DNA of 64,000 nt, taken from Oerskovia jenensis (GTDB taxonomy: Bacteria > Actinomycetota > Actinomycetes > Actinomycetales > Cellulomonadaceae). Position numbers and translations under genes: made by a program. The stretch spans positions 1,612,001-1,676,000 of the forward strand of contig NZ_JAFBBO010000001.1 of NCBI RefSeq assembly GCF_016907235.1, read 5' to 3'. Position 1 is the first letter of the stretch; each line of letters starts with the position of its first letter. This document shows positions 34,357-45,739 of the stretch, in pieces. The notes below the pieces were generated by a model. The model had not been told where the DNA came from. It made no database searches and saw only the letters and a program-made list of their open reading frames with translations.

Positions 34357-35403
34357 TCAGGCCGAGTCGCGCACCACGAGGGTCGGGTCGAACACGACCG
34401 ACCGCACCTGCCGCTCGCCCGAGATCTGGTCGACGAGCAGGCGTGCCATCTCGGCCGCCATCTCCTCGACGGGCTGCCGCACGCTGGTGAGGGCCGGGCG
34501 GCACAGCGGGGCGATCGAGCTGTCGTCGAACCCGACGACGGCGACGTCCTCGGGAACGCGCAGGCCGCGAGCCACGATCGCGTGCACGGCGCCCTGGGCC
34601 ATGTAGTCGTTCGCGGCGAACACGCCGTCGAGCCCGGGGACGGTGTCCAGGAGGCGTTCCATCGCGGCCTCGCCGCCCTCGAGCGTGAACTCCCCGGGCT
34701 CGGCGGGCACGTACGCGCGACCGTGCCGGGACACCTCGTCGCGGAAACCCGCGAGGCGTTCCTCGGCGGCGTGCAGGCCGGCCGGCCCGGAGATCACGGC
34801 GAGCTCGTCGCACCCGCGCTCGACGAGGTGCCGGGCGGCCAGCCGCGCACCGTCGCGGTTGGCGACGTCGACGAAGCTGATGGGCAGCGCGGGCTCGGGG
34901 CGGGCGAACAGGACCGCGCGCTGGCCCGCCTCGACGAGCATGCCGGGCAGGGGGTCGTCGGCCTGCGCGGCGACGAGCAGCGCGCCGTCGGCGTTGCCCT
35001 GGCGCAGGTAGGACATGACCTGGGCACGCGCGTCGTCGGTCTCGGCGAGCAGGAGGACGGGGTGCAGGTCGTGAGGCCGCAGGGCGCGCACGAACGCGGC
35101 GACGATCCGCCCGAAGAACGGGTCCGCGAAGACCTGTCCCGTCATCTGGTTGCCCTCGATCTCGGGGTCGACGCCCGAGATCACGACCGCGACCGTCCCC
35201 GTGCGTCCCGTGACGAGCGAGCGCGCGGCCCGGTTGGGCACGTACCCGGTCTGGGCGACGGCCTTCTCGACGACGGCCCGCAGGTCCGGGGCGACGCGCC
35301 GCTGCTGGTTGATCACCCGGGACACCGTGGCGCGCGAGACTCCCGCCACCCGGGCGACGTCCTCGAGCGTCGGGGGCGTCGAGACTCGGCCGTCCTCACG
35401 CAT
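34357..35403 (-). CDS. LacI family transcriptional regulator
   Basis: A 348-residue repressor. The helix-turn-helix and hinge are TLEDVARVAGVSRATVSRVIN (about 12-32) and NRAARSLVTGRTGTVAVV. The periplasmic-binding-like domain ends VAVVGFDDSSIAPLCRPALTSVRQP. TAGCCT (35410-35415) lies six bases before the ATG, giving a leaderless start. The divergent gene has two LacI-type palindromes centred on GCGCTC at its promoter, so this protein likely controls it and responds to an oligosaccharide released from a glycan. Confidence 0.93.
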   Translation of the reverse strand: MREDGRVSTPPTLEDVARVAGVSRATVSRVINQQRRVAPDLRAVVEKAVAQTGYVPNRAARSLVTGRTGTVAVVISGVDPEIEGNQMTGQVFADPFFGRIVAAFVRALRPHDLHPVLLLAETDDARAQVMSYLRQGNADGALLVAAQADDPLPGMLVEAGQRAVLFARPEPALPISFVDVANRDGARLAARHLVERGCDELAVISGPAGLHAAEERLAGFRDEVSRHGRAYVPAEPGEFTLEGGEAAMERLLDTVPGLDGVFAANDYMAQGAVHAIVARGLRVPEDVAVVGFDDSSIAPLCRPALTSVRQPVEEMAAEMARLLVDQISGERQVRSVVFDPTLVVRDSA

Positions 35404-35547
35404 GGGGCGAGGCTAGCAGCGTGGGCGCGGGTCCTGGTGCACCGCGGTGCCCGACGGCGGCGCGCGGCACGGGTGGGCGCGTCGCCGTCGGGCGTGGGTC
35501 GTGGGGTGCGGACCCCGGAACGCCGGGGGGCGAGCGCTGCGACCACT

Positions 35548-35620
35548 GGGAAAGCGCTCTCTTGACGAGGACCCCGCTCACCTGAATACTGACCGACATC
35601 GTGAGAGAGCGCTCTCTCAC
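35548..35620 (+). promoter_or_regulatory. Promoter with two LacI-type operators before the F5/8-domain protein
   Basis: The -35 TTGACG (35562-35567), 17 bases, and -10 AATACT (35585-35590) form a promoter. Operator 1 GGGAAAGCGCTCTC (35548-35561) abuts the -35. Operator 2 GTGAGAGAGCGCTCTCTCAC (35601-35620) is a perfect 20-base palindrome at the start of the transcript. The centre resembles CebR/CelR-type sites in actinobacteria. Confidence 0.85.
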
Positions 35621-35681
35621 GACGTGCGTCCCGCTCGACGTAGAGCCTGGACGCGGTCGACGACGACCTAGGAGAGAACCG

Positions 35682-38675
<2,994 letters not shown>

Positions 38676-38697
38676 CCTCCTGACCTGCCTGTCGATC

Positions 38698-38740
38698 GGC
38701 CCGACCGTCCCGCGACCCTCGTCGTCGGGACGGCCGGGCC
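38698..38740 (+). terminator. Hairpin after the F5/8-domain gene
   Basis: 15-base arms GGCCCGACCGTCCCG (38698-38712) and 38726-38740 with one mismatch, 23 bases after the stop codon. Confidence 0.7.
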
Positions 38741-38831
38741 TCGGTGCGTCCGGGCATCTGCGCACGCGAGCTCCGGGGCCGTCTCGGCACGTGAGGCAGA
38801 TCACACCCACATCTCGCGTCAAGATGCCGAA

Positions 38832-38877
38832 GGGGCAGGGGTCCTTCCTGGTGCATCCGCAAACTGTCGGATGCCCC
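38832..38877 (+). promoter_or_regulatory. Leader with two mutually exclusive stems before the LAHTG protein
   Basis: GCATCCG (38853-38859) can pair with CGGATGC (38868-38874). GGGGCA (38832-38837) can pair with TGCCCC (38872-38877), which overlaps the first stem's 3' arm. Only one stem can form at a time. This could be an attenuator or unknown riboswitch; no known class was matched. The 255-base gap 38676-38930 holds only this and the terminator. Confidence 0.35.
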
Positions 38878-38930
38878 GGCCCCGGTCGGCTCGTGAGAGC
38901 GACGGGGCGAACTCTGCCGAAGGAGCTCAG

Positions 38931-40724
38931 ATGTTCTCCCTGATTCACACGACGCGATGGGTCGCGGGGGTGAGCGCAGCCGCCCTGACGGTCCTGTCGG
39001 GTCTGGCGCTCGCACCGGCCGCCCAGGCGGCACCGGACACGGCCACGTTCGAGATCGGCACGATCTACCGCCTCGACAGCGGCGCGACCGAGAACGCGGG
39101 CGAGGCCCAACCTCAGCCTCAGGGCTACGACACCTACGTGACGTTCGCGTCGGGCCGCCTCCCCGACGGCACGACCGTCGACGCGTCCCAGGTCTACACG
39201 ATCTCCGGCGGCGACTACACGACGGTCACCGTCCCCGCCGACGCCACGATGCCGACGCAGGTCTACCCCCGCGCATTCGCCGCGAACGGCGCACCGACCT
39301 CGTTCGTCGTGTCCTACGGGCTCAACGAGGGCATCTGGCACGGCGGCGGGTTCCCGTCGGGCTCGTCGTGGAACGCGGCCGGCCGGTGGGTCGGCCCCGG
39401 TGGCCGGCCGACCGCCTTCGTCGGTGGGACCGGGGGCTACCTGGGCTCGACGCCCTGGGTCGCCCCGGTCGACGGCGAGCACGTCACCCTGATCGACAAG
39501 TACTACGCGGTCGACATCACCAAGACGTTCGACGACGGCAGCGACCCCTCGGGCCGCATCTTCTACTCGGCCAACGGCACCGACCCGGTCGGCTCGTCAC
39601 GCCACTTCGCCTGGCAGACCGGCGCCGACGGCACGGTCCGCGGCTGGTGGATGACGGGCTGGTTCTCCCAGGTGTGGGAGTACCTGTCCCCCGCCGAGGT
39701 CGCCGCCGGGATGACCGGGGTCTCGCTCGCGTCCGACTACGGCTGGGGTCAGGGGTCGTTGACGGCGCCGCTACCCTCGCAGACCCTCACCGCCGCCGAC
39801 ATCGCGGCCATCTCCGCCAACCCCTACGCCCCCCAGGCCACGCGTGACCTGGTCGCACAGTTCGAGGTGGGCGGCGTGCTCGTCGGCCCCGTGGCGGTCC
39901 ACTCCACGCACCCGTCGACGTTCGTCACCGTGACGGCCGTCAACCACCGCCCCCCACCTGGACCGCGCGCGCGGCCCACCGTCGCGCTCGAGGTCCCCGG
40001 CTGCGTGGCCGACGACGGCAGCACCCCGGTGACGGGGTCGACGACCAACGCCCCGGACGGCAGCACGGTCAGCTTCACCGACTCCTCGGGGACGTCGTCC
40101 ACGACCGTGACGGACGACGCGTTCACCTCGACCGGGGTCCGCCCCGGGATCGAGTACACGTTCACCCTCACGACGCCCGACGACGAAGCCACCGTCGTCC
40201 AGACGTTCACCGCGTGCACGCCGCCTCCCCCCGAGCCGCCCGCTCCCACCATCGCCCTCGACGTCGAGCAGTGCGTCGCGGCCGACGGGAGCTCGACCGT
40301 ACCGGGCACCACGACCGACGCCGCCGACGGTGCCACCGTCACCATGAGCGACGGCACCACCACCACGAGCTCGCTCGTCGCGCACGACACGTTCTCCGCG
40401 GAGCACGTCCGCCCGGCGGTCGACTACGCCTTCACGGTCACCGACGGCGACCGGACCGCGAGCATCCAGGCCCGGTTCCCGGTGTGCCCCACCGACGAGC
40501 CGAGCACGCCCCCGAGCAGCGAGAAGCCCTCGCAGCCCGCCGCGCCCACGACGTCCCACGCCGCCGGTCCGCACACGAAGGCCGCTCCGAACCACGCCGC
40601 CGGCACGCCCGGGAAGCTGGCCCACACAGGTGCGAGCGTGGGCGTCGCGCTCGCGATCGCGGCCGGGGCGGTGACGCTCGGGATCGCGCTGACCACGACC
40701 CGTCGCCGGCACGGCAGCCGCTGA
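38931..40724 (+). CDS. Cell-wall-anchored surface protein with LAHTG sortase signal
   Basis: A 597-residue exported protein. A signal peptide ends AAQAAP near residue 35. An N-terminal domain of about 300 residues (GTIYRLDSGATENAG, aromatic-rich NEGIWHGGGFPSGSSW) was not recognised. Two tandem 80-residue beta-rich repeats follow, each with a cysteine near the start and end (PTVALEVPGCVADDGS and PTIALDVEQCVAADGS). A Pro/Ser-rich stalk leads to LAHTG, a membrane helix (VGVALAIAAGAVTLGIAL) and a basic tail RRRHGSR. LAXTG is the class E sortase signal in high-GC actinobacteria. AAGGAG lies five bases before the ATG. Adhesion or surface-layer function is likely. Confidence 0.8.
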   Translation: MFSLIHTTRWVAGVSAAALTVLSGLALAPAAQAAPDTATFEIGTIYRLDSGATENAGEAQPQPQGYDTYVTFASGRLPDGTTVDASQVYTISGGDYTTVTVPADATMPTQVYPRAFAANGAPTSFVVSYGLNEGIWHGGGFPSGSSWNAAGRWVGPGGRPTAFVGGTGGYLGSTPWVAPVDGEHVTLIDKYYAVDITKTFDDGSDPSGRIFYSANGTDPVGSSRHFAWQTGADGTVRGWWMTGWFSQVWEYLSPAEVAAGMTGVSLASDYGWGQGSLTAPLPSQTLTAADIAAISANPYAPQATRDLVAQFEVGGVLVGPVAVHSTHPSTFVTVTAVNHRPPPGPRARPTVALEVPGCVADDGSTPVTGSTTNAPDGSTVSFTDSSGTSSTTVTDDAFTSTGVRPGIEYTFTLTTPDDEATVVQTFTACTPPPPEPPAPTIALDVEQCVAADGSSTVPGTTTDAADGATVTMSDGTTTTSSLVAHDTFSAEHVRPAVDYAFTVTDGDRTASIQARFPVCPTDEPSTPPSSEKPSQPAAPTTSHAAGPHTKAAPNHAAGTPGKLAHTGASVGVALAIAAGAVTLGIALTTTRRRHGSR

Positions 40725-40746
40725 CCGGTCCGCTGCGGGACACCCG

Positions 40747-40778
40747 CCGCACCTCGAACCGTCCGGTTCGGGGTGCGG
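40747..40778. terminator. Hairpin between convergent genes
   Basis: CCGCACCTCGAACCG (40747-40761) pairs with CGGTTCGGGGTGCGG (40764-40778) apart from one G-T type mismatch. It separates the surface-protein gene from the oxidoreductase fusion. Confidence 0.7.
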
Positions 40779-40850
40779 CTCGCCCCTGCCGCTCTCGATC
40801 GTTCCCCCGGCGGGGTCACGGCCCGTCGGGGCGACGGCCCGTCGGAGGGG

Positions 40851-43127
40851 TCAGGCGTCCGCCGGCGGGATCGGGAAGTTCGCCGAGAACAGGTTGGTCG
40901 GGTCGACCTGACGCTTGACCTGTCGCAGGCGCGAGAGCGTCGGCTCGGGGAACGCCTCGCGCAGGCGCTCGGGGCGGGTGTCGGTCTCGAACGACAGGTA
41001 GAGCCCGTCGGTGTGCGGGTGCACGAGCTCGTCCCACGCGCCGTCGATCCCGCCGGGTCCGCGGCGCGACCCGAAGGCCGCGACGGAGAAGTTCTGCGTG
41101 CGGTGCGCGTACGCCGTCGCGTCGGGCGCGACGTCGTTGACCGCCCCGCCGACCGCGCGGAGCTGGAGGAGCTGCGCGCCGCCGCCGTCGAGGAAGCGGG
41201 CGAGGTCGCGGGCCGTGGCCTGGTCGACGTGCTCGATCAGGCCCGAGCGCGACCCGGGCTCTCCGCCGCCCGAGTGCTGGGCGTCGGCCCGGCGCACGAT
41301 GCCCGAGTACGGCGTCAGCACGGCCTGGTGGTCGAGCAGAGGGGCCGAGTCGGCGAGGGCCTCGAGCGCGCGGATCGCGGCCCCCGTGTCGTCGTCGGCC
41401 CACACGGTCATGAGCTGGGCCATGGGGCCGCGCCCGCCGCGCGCCCCGCTCATGTGCAGGAAGCTCGTGAGCTCGCGCGGCGCCGACTCGACGGTCGCGG
41501 CCCAGCGTTCGAGCAGGCCCGCGGTGTCCGACGCGTCGAGCACCATGGTCGAGTAGACGAGGTCGGTCACGGGCGTCGCCTCGACGTCGACCCAGGTCAC
41601 GACCCCCATGTTGCCGCCGGCCCCGCGCAGGGCCCAGAAGAGCTCGGGGTCGTTCTCGGCGTCGACGACGCGCACCCGGCCGTCCGCGGTCACGATCTCC
41701 GCGGCGACCACGTGGTCGATCGTCAGGCCGTGCTTGCGACCCAGGAGGCCGATGCCTCCCGTCGTGGCGAGGCCGCCGACGCCCACGCCGCCCGAGTCGC
41801 CCGAGCTGATCGCGAGGCCGTGCGGGGAGAGTACCTCGGCGACCTGGCCCCACGTCCCGCCCGCACCCAGGCGCACGCGGTGCGAGCCGTCGTCGGGCAC
41901 GGTGACCTGGTCGAGCGCGCCGACGTCGAGGAGCACGCCGCCGTCGTTGGTGGACCGCCCGCTGATGCCGTGGCCCGCCGAGCGGACCGCGAGCGGCACG
42001 CCCTGCTCGCCGGCCCAGACGACGGCCTCGGCGACCTCGTCCGCAGTGCGCGGGCGCAGCACGATGCCCGGGGCACCCGAGCGCATGTAGGTGTGGCGGA
42101 CCGTGTCGTAGGCACGGTCGCCGGGCTCGACCGCGCGCTCGGTCAGCGCGGCCGGGAGCGACTCGTAGTCGATCCCGTCGCGGCGGGCCGCGAGCGCCAG
42201 GGCGCCGCGACGGCGACCGGCCGGAGCCGTGCCCGCCGACCGGCGCTCGGTCGCGACGAGCTCGCGCAGCGCCGGGGCGACCTCCTCGCCGAAGACCTGG
42301 ATCTCGCGCGGGTCGTCGGTCGCGAGGATGAACCCCGAGACCCCGTCCGCGAGCGCGAGGTCACCGAGCTCCTCGACCCACTGCTCGACGGGGCCCTGGA
42401 GGTAGCCCAGGCGGTTCGCCGTGAACTTGCCGTTGACGTTGACCAGACGGCGCACCGCGCTCGGGTCGCGACCGGCCGCGAGCGCGGCCTCGTCGATCAC
42501 GGCGTTGCCCGTGGCGAGGTCACCGGGCTGGAGGTAGGACAGCGACGGCAGCCAGCCGTCGCCCTTGCGGCCGATGAGCCGCTGCATGCGCGGCTTGACG
42601 GCACCGATCCAGATCGGGATGTCGTGCGCGGGGGCCGGGCCGCGCTTGGCGCCGTCGACCTGGTGGTGCGTGCCGTGCACGCGCAGGGGTGTGCGGTCGC
42701 TCGTGTCCCAGATGCCGCGGATGATGTCGACGGCCTCGTCGAGGGCCGTGACGGCCTCGCCCGGTGTCAGGCGCGGGGCTCCCATGGCCTCGATCGCGTC
42801 CCAGAACGCGCCCGCACCCAGGCCCATGGCGAAGCGTCCGCCCGAGAGCAGGTCGAGGCTCGCGGCCGCGCGGGCCAGGACAGCCGGCGGGCGCAGCGGC
42901 AGGTTGTGGACGTTGGCCGCGACGTGCACGCGCTCGGTCGCGGCGGCCACCCAGGTCATGAGGGTCCACGCGTCGAGGAAGCCCGCCTGGTAGGGGTGGT
43001 CCTGGAAGGTCACGAGGTCGAGCCCCGCGTTCTCGGTGATCTGCGCGAGGCGCACCGGCGCCTGCGGGTCGCTGTTCTGCGGGGTCAGGAAGGTCCCGAG
43101 GATGAGGTCGTGGCCGTAGTCCGTCAT
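40851..43127 (-). CDS. Fusion: luciferase-like (LLM) flavin monooxygenase + FAD-linked oxidase with BBE domain
   Basis: A 758-residue fusion of two flavoproteins. Residues 1-300 form an LLM-class, F420- or FMN-type barrel (LGTFLTPQNSDPQAPVRLAQ, LDLLSGGRFAMGLGAGAFWD, IWIGAVKPRMQRLIGRKGDGW). Residues about 330-758 form an FAD-linked oxidase: RSAGHGISGRSTNDGGVLLDV, with the histidine that usually carries covalent FAD, GVGGLATTGGIGLLGRKHG, and a C-terminal berberine-bridge segment VDPTNLFSANFPIPP. The usual second FAD anchor cysteine in GVGGLATTGG is absent. The linker is Arg/Ala-rich. A MarR regulator is divergent. Coupled oxidation of an unknown substrate is inferred. Confidence 0.9.
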   Translation of the reverse strand: MTDYGHDLILGTFLTPQNSDPQAPVRLAQITENAGLDLVTFQDHPYQAGFLDAWTLMTWVAAATERVHVAANVHNLPLRPPAVLARAAASLDLLSGGRFAMGLGAGAFWDAIEAMGAPRLTPGEAVTALDEAVDIIRGIWDTSDRTPLRVHGTHHQVDGAKRGPAPAHDIPIWIGAVKPRMQRLIGRKGDGWLPSLSYLQPGDLATGNAVIDEAALAAGRDPSAVRRLVNVNGKFTANRLGYLQGPVEQWVEELGDLALADGVSGFILATDDPREIQVFGEEVAPALRELVATERRSAGTAPAGRRRGALALAARRDGIDYESLPAALTERAVEPGDRAYDTVRHTYMRSGAPGIVLRPRTADEVAEAVVWAGEQGVPLAVRSAGHGISGRSTNDGGVLLDVGALDQVTVPDDGSHRVRLGAGGTWGQVAEVLSPHGLAISSGDSGGVGVGGLATTGGIGLLGRKHGLTIDHVVAAEIVTADGRVRVVDAENDPELFWALRGAGGNMGVVTWVDVEATPVTDLVYSTMVLDASDTAGLLERWAATVESAPRELTSFLHMSGARGGRGPMAQLMTVWADDDTGAAIRALEALADSAPLLDHQAVLTPYSGIVRRADAQHSGGGEPGSRSGLIEHVDQATARDLARFLDGGGAQLLQLRAVGGAVNDVAPDATAYAHRTQNFSVAAFGSRRGPGGIDGAWDELVHPHTDGLYLSFETDTRPERLREAFPEPTLSRLRQVKRQVDPTNLFSANFPIPPADA

Positions 43128-43172
43128 GCGTGCGCGCTCCGTGTGCCGCGGGGGCGGCGGTCGTCTCCAAAG

Positions 43173-43193
43173 ATCGTCTGAGTTACAGACGAT
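43173..43193. promoter_or_regulatory. Probable MarR operator between fusion gene and MarR gene
   Basis: ATCGTCTG (43173-43180), five bases, CAGACGAT (43186-43193): a perfect 8-base inverted repeat in the 117-base divergent gap. Size and location suit the adjacent MarR regulator, acting on the fusion gene and probably its own. Confidence 0.75.
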
Positions 43194-43244
43194 ATCATCA
43201 GCAACTCATCTTCCATCGAGATCATTCCGATGTATCCTGGTCCC

Positions 43245-43763
43245 GTGACCCTCGCGACGCCCGACACCACCCGCACCCCCAGCCCCCTCGGCTGGCCGCT
43301 CACCGCGCTCCTGCGCGAGTGGAGCGCGCGCGTCGACTCGCTCGCCGAGGACCTGCCCGACGGGACGCGCTGCTACCAGGTGCTCTCCGCCGTCGTGCAC
43401 GACACCCCGCCCAGCCAGGCCGCGCTCGCAGCGCGCCTCGGCATCGACCGGACCGTCATGACCTACCTGATCGACAAGTACGTCGACTGCGACCTCGTCG
43501 AGCGGCAGGCCGACCCGACCGACCGCCGGACCCGGCGCATCGTCGCGACCGCCAAGGGGCGCGAGGTCCTCGCCGACCTCGACGCCCGCGTCGCCGCCGC
43601 CGAGGAGGACCTGCTCGGCGGCCTCGACGCCGCCGACCGCGCGACCCTGCGCCGCCTGCTCGACCGCGCCGCCGACGGCGCGAGCCACGACGAGGACCGC
43701 TGTGCCGTCGTCGTGCAGGGCATGGACGCCGCGTCCTCGACGCGGGCGCGCGCCACGCGCTAG
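43245..43763 (+). CDS. MarR family transcriptional regulator
   Basis: A 172-residue winged-helix regulator. The recognition helix region is PPSQAALAARLGIDRTVMTYLIDKYVDCDLVERQADPTDRRTRRI, with the DxRxR wing. GTG at 43245 was chosen because TATCCT (43233-43238) is six bases upstream, so the transcript is leaderless; ATG at 43230 would lie before the transcript start. It faces the LLM/BBE fusion across a gap containing a perfect inverted repeat, so it most likely represses that gene until a phenolic or similar ligand binds. Confidence 0.88.
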   Translation: MTLATPDTTRTPSPLGWPLTALLREWSARVDSLAEDLPDGTRCYQVLSAVVHDTPPSQAALAARLGIDRTVMTYLIDKYVDCDLVERQADPTDRRTRRIVATAKGREVLADLDARVAAAEEDLLGGLDAADRATLRRLLDRAADGASHDEDRCAVVVQGMDAASSTRARATR

Positions 43764-43770
43764 CCGCGCC

Positions 43771-44439
43771 TCAGGCCGCAGGACCCGGACCGCGCGACGC
43801 CACAGGAGCAGGGGCGTCGATCGTGCGGCGCGACAGCAGCGCCGCGACCAGGAAGCACACCGCCCCCAGGAGCGTGCCGAGGTTCGCCCAGTACGCGCTC
43901 ACGAGCGAGTCCGTCTGCGGCGCCACGTACGCCCCCACGGCCGACGCGCCGAACGCGACCGACCCCACGAGGTTGAGCCACGTCCCGTGCCACGTGCGCG
44001 CGTCCGTGTCCCACAGACGGCCCCGGTCCCTCGTCGCGACGACCGCGAACGCGCTCGAGAGAAGGAACGCGACCGACCCGTACGCGTCGGGCCGCCAGCC
44101 CGCACCCACGCGCGCGGGATCCGCGATCGCCGCCCCCAGCGCGGCCGCCGTGCTGATGTTGAACAACACCGTCCCGACGAGCTGGACCGCCGCCGACCAC
44201 CAGTCCCACCGGTCGGCCGGGTTCGCGCCCCGTCGCGGGACCCGCCGTCCGCTCAGGATCAGCTGCACCGTCGCGGCGAACGTGAAGAACACCGACCCGA
44301 CGCAGAACGTCACCCCCACGACGACCGGCCCCACGGCCTCGGCGTAGGGCGGCAGTGCACCCACCAGGAAGCACAACGACCCGACGACGAACCCCCACGC
44401 CTCGCGGCGCAGTCGACGGACCCGCTGGTCACCAGCCAT
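43771..44439 (-). CDS. YrhK-like integral membrane protein
   Basis: A 222-residue membrane protein with two similar halves, each with two or three helices: RREAWGFVVGSLCFLVGALPPYAEAV and later WWSAAVQLVGTVLFNISTAAAL, GTWLNLVGSVAFGASAVGAY and LGTLLGAVCFLVAALLSRR. The repeated WxxxxxxxxGSxxFxxGA pattern matches YrhK-like proteins of unknown function. It is transcribed against the MarR gene, with only seven bases between stop codons. Confidence 0.72.
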   Translation of the reverse strand: MAGDQRVRRLRREAWGFVVGSLCFLVGALPPYAEAVGPVVVGVTFCVGSVFFTFAATVQLILSGRRVPRRGANPADRWDWWSAAVQLVGTVLFNISTAAALGAAIADPARVGAGWRPDAYGSVAFLLSSAFAVVATRDRGRLWDTDARTWHGTWLNLVGSVAFGASAVGAYVAPQTDSLVSAYWANLGTLLGAVCFLVAALLSRRTIDAPAPVASRGPGPAA

Positions 44440-44516
44440 GCGCCCAGCGTGGCACGCGGGCGCGCGGCCGTCTCGGCGGGCCCGCCCGCGTCAGGTGCGG
44501 CCCTCGCCGACCGCGC

Positions 44517-45539
44517 TCAGCGCGTGGGTGTCTGCACGACCTGCCCGGCCCACGCGAAGCCGCCACCGAAGCCGATGAGCAGCGCGGGCACACCCGCCGG
44601 GATCTTGCCCGAGTGCCACCACTTCGACAGGCCCAGCGGGATGCTCGCGGCCGACGTGTTGCCCGACTCGGTGATGTCCGTGACGACGACCTTGTCCTCG
44701 AGGCCCAGCGCCTTGGCGAGCGGCTCGATGATGCGCAGGTTCGCCTGGTGCGCGACGAGCACCTCGATGTCGTCGAGCGTCAGGCCCGACTTCTCGACCG
44801 CGGCACGCGCCCGGTCCGCCGCACGCGTGATGGCCCAGCGGAACACCGCGCGCCCGTCCTGCACGAACTTCTCGTCCGGGGCCTCGATGAGCACGGCCGG
44901 GGTCAGCTCGGGCTCCGAGCCCCACGCGACCGGACCGATCCCCGGGGTGTCGGTGCCCTGCACGACGAACGCGCCCGCGCCGTCGGCCGTGAGGATGCAC
45001 GTCACGCGGTCGGTCCAGTCCGTGAAGTCGGTGAGCTTCTCGGCGCCGATCACGAGGGCCGTGGTCGCGGAGCCCGTGCGGATCGCCTGGTCCGCGAGCG
45101 CCAGGGCGTGCGCGAACCCCGAGCACGCGACATTGACGTCCAGGATCACGGGCCCGACGACGCCGCGCAGGTCGGGGGCGTCCTCCTCCTCGGGCGTGGA
45201 CTGGCCGGGCATGACGCCCGTGCGCAGGTTGTACGCCACCCGGCCCGCGGTGTTGGGCGAACGGTCGCGCGCCGTGGCGGTCGCGACGATGATCAGGTCG
45301 ACCTCGCTCGCCGCGACCCCGGCGTCCTGCAGGGCGTGCCGGGCGGCAGCCGTCGCCATGTCGGCCACGGTCTCGTCCTCGGCCGCGACGTGCCGCGTCA
45401 CGATCCCCGTCCGGGACCGGATCCACTCGTCGTTCGTCTCGACCAGCTGCGCGATGTCGTCGTTGGTGAGCGTCTTCTCGGGCTGGTGGTGACCGATCCC
45501 GACGATGCGCGAGCCGGCGGCTCCGGTGAGGGTGAGCAT
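44517..45539 (-). CDS. fabH: Beta-ketoacyl-ACP synthase III (FabH-type)
   Basis: A 340-residue thiolase-fold condensing enzyme starting fatty-acid or related chains from acyl-CoA and malonyl-ACP. The catalytic triad is intact: Cys139 (NVACSGF), His264 (VAHQAN) and Asn294 (SGNTSAAS). GFGGGFAWAG closes the fold. Compared with typical FabH it has an acidic insertion (TPEEEDAPD, about 115-123) before the active-site strand. AATGAT is six bases before the ATG, so a leaderless start is likely. It stands alone, away from other fatty-acid genes, so a special starter unit or secondary role is possible. Confidence 0.88.
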   Translation of the reverse strand: MLTLTGAAGSRIVGIGHHQPEKTLTNDDIAQLVETNDEWIRSRTGIVTRHVAAEDETVADMATAAARHALQDAGVAASEVDLIIVATATARDRSPNTAGRVAYNLRTGVMPGQSTPEEEDAPDLRGVVGPVILDVNVACSGFAHALALADQAIRTGSATTALVIGAEKLTDFTDWTDRVTCILTADGAGAFVVQGTDTPGIGPVAWGSEPELTPAVLIEAPDEKFVQDGRAVFRWAITRAADRARAAVEKSGLTLDDIEVLVAHQANLRIIEPLAKALGLEDKVVVTDITESGNTSAASIPLGLSKWWHSGKIPAGVPALLIGFGGGFAWAGQVVQTPTR

Positions 45540-45739
45540 GGGTCGATCATTCCCCCGGGTGGGCGGATCGACCAACTCGCCGGTGCGGACGCCGCACCGG
45601 GGACGGAGCCCGGCACCACCTCGACCTCACCGAGCGAGATCACCCGCCAGGCACGAGCATGGGAGCACGGGGGCACGACGCAGCGGTGTGACGAGCCGCG
45701 TCAGCCCCGACCTGCATCGACGACGACAGGGGCAACGCT

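Noticed and set aside
38832-38930. Known c-di-GMP or c-di-AMP riboswitch upstream of the LAHTG surface protein
   Set aside because: The conserved cores of those classes as I know them are not present; only competing stems can be shown.
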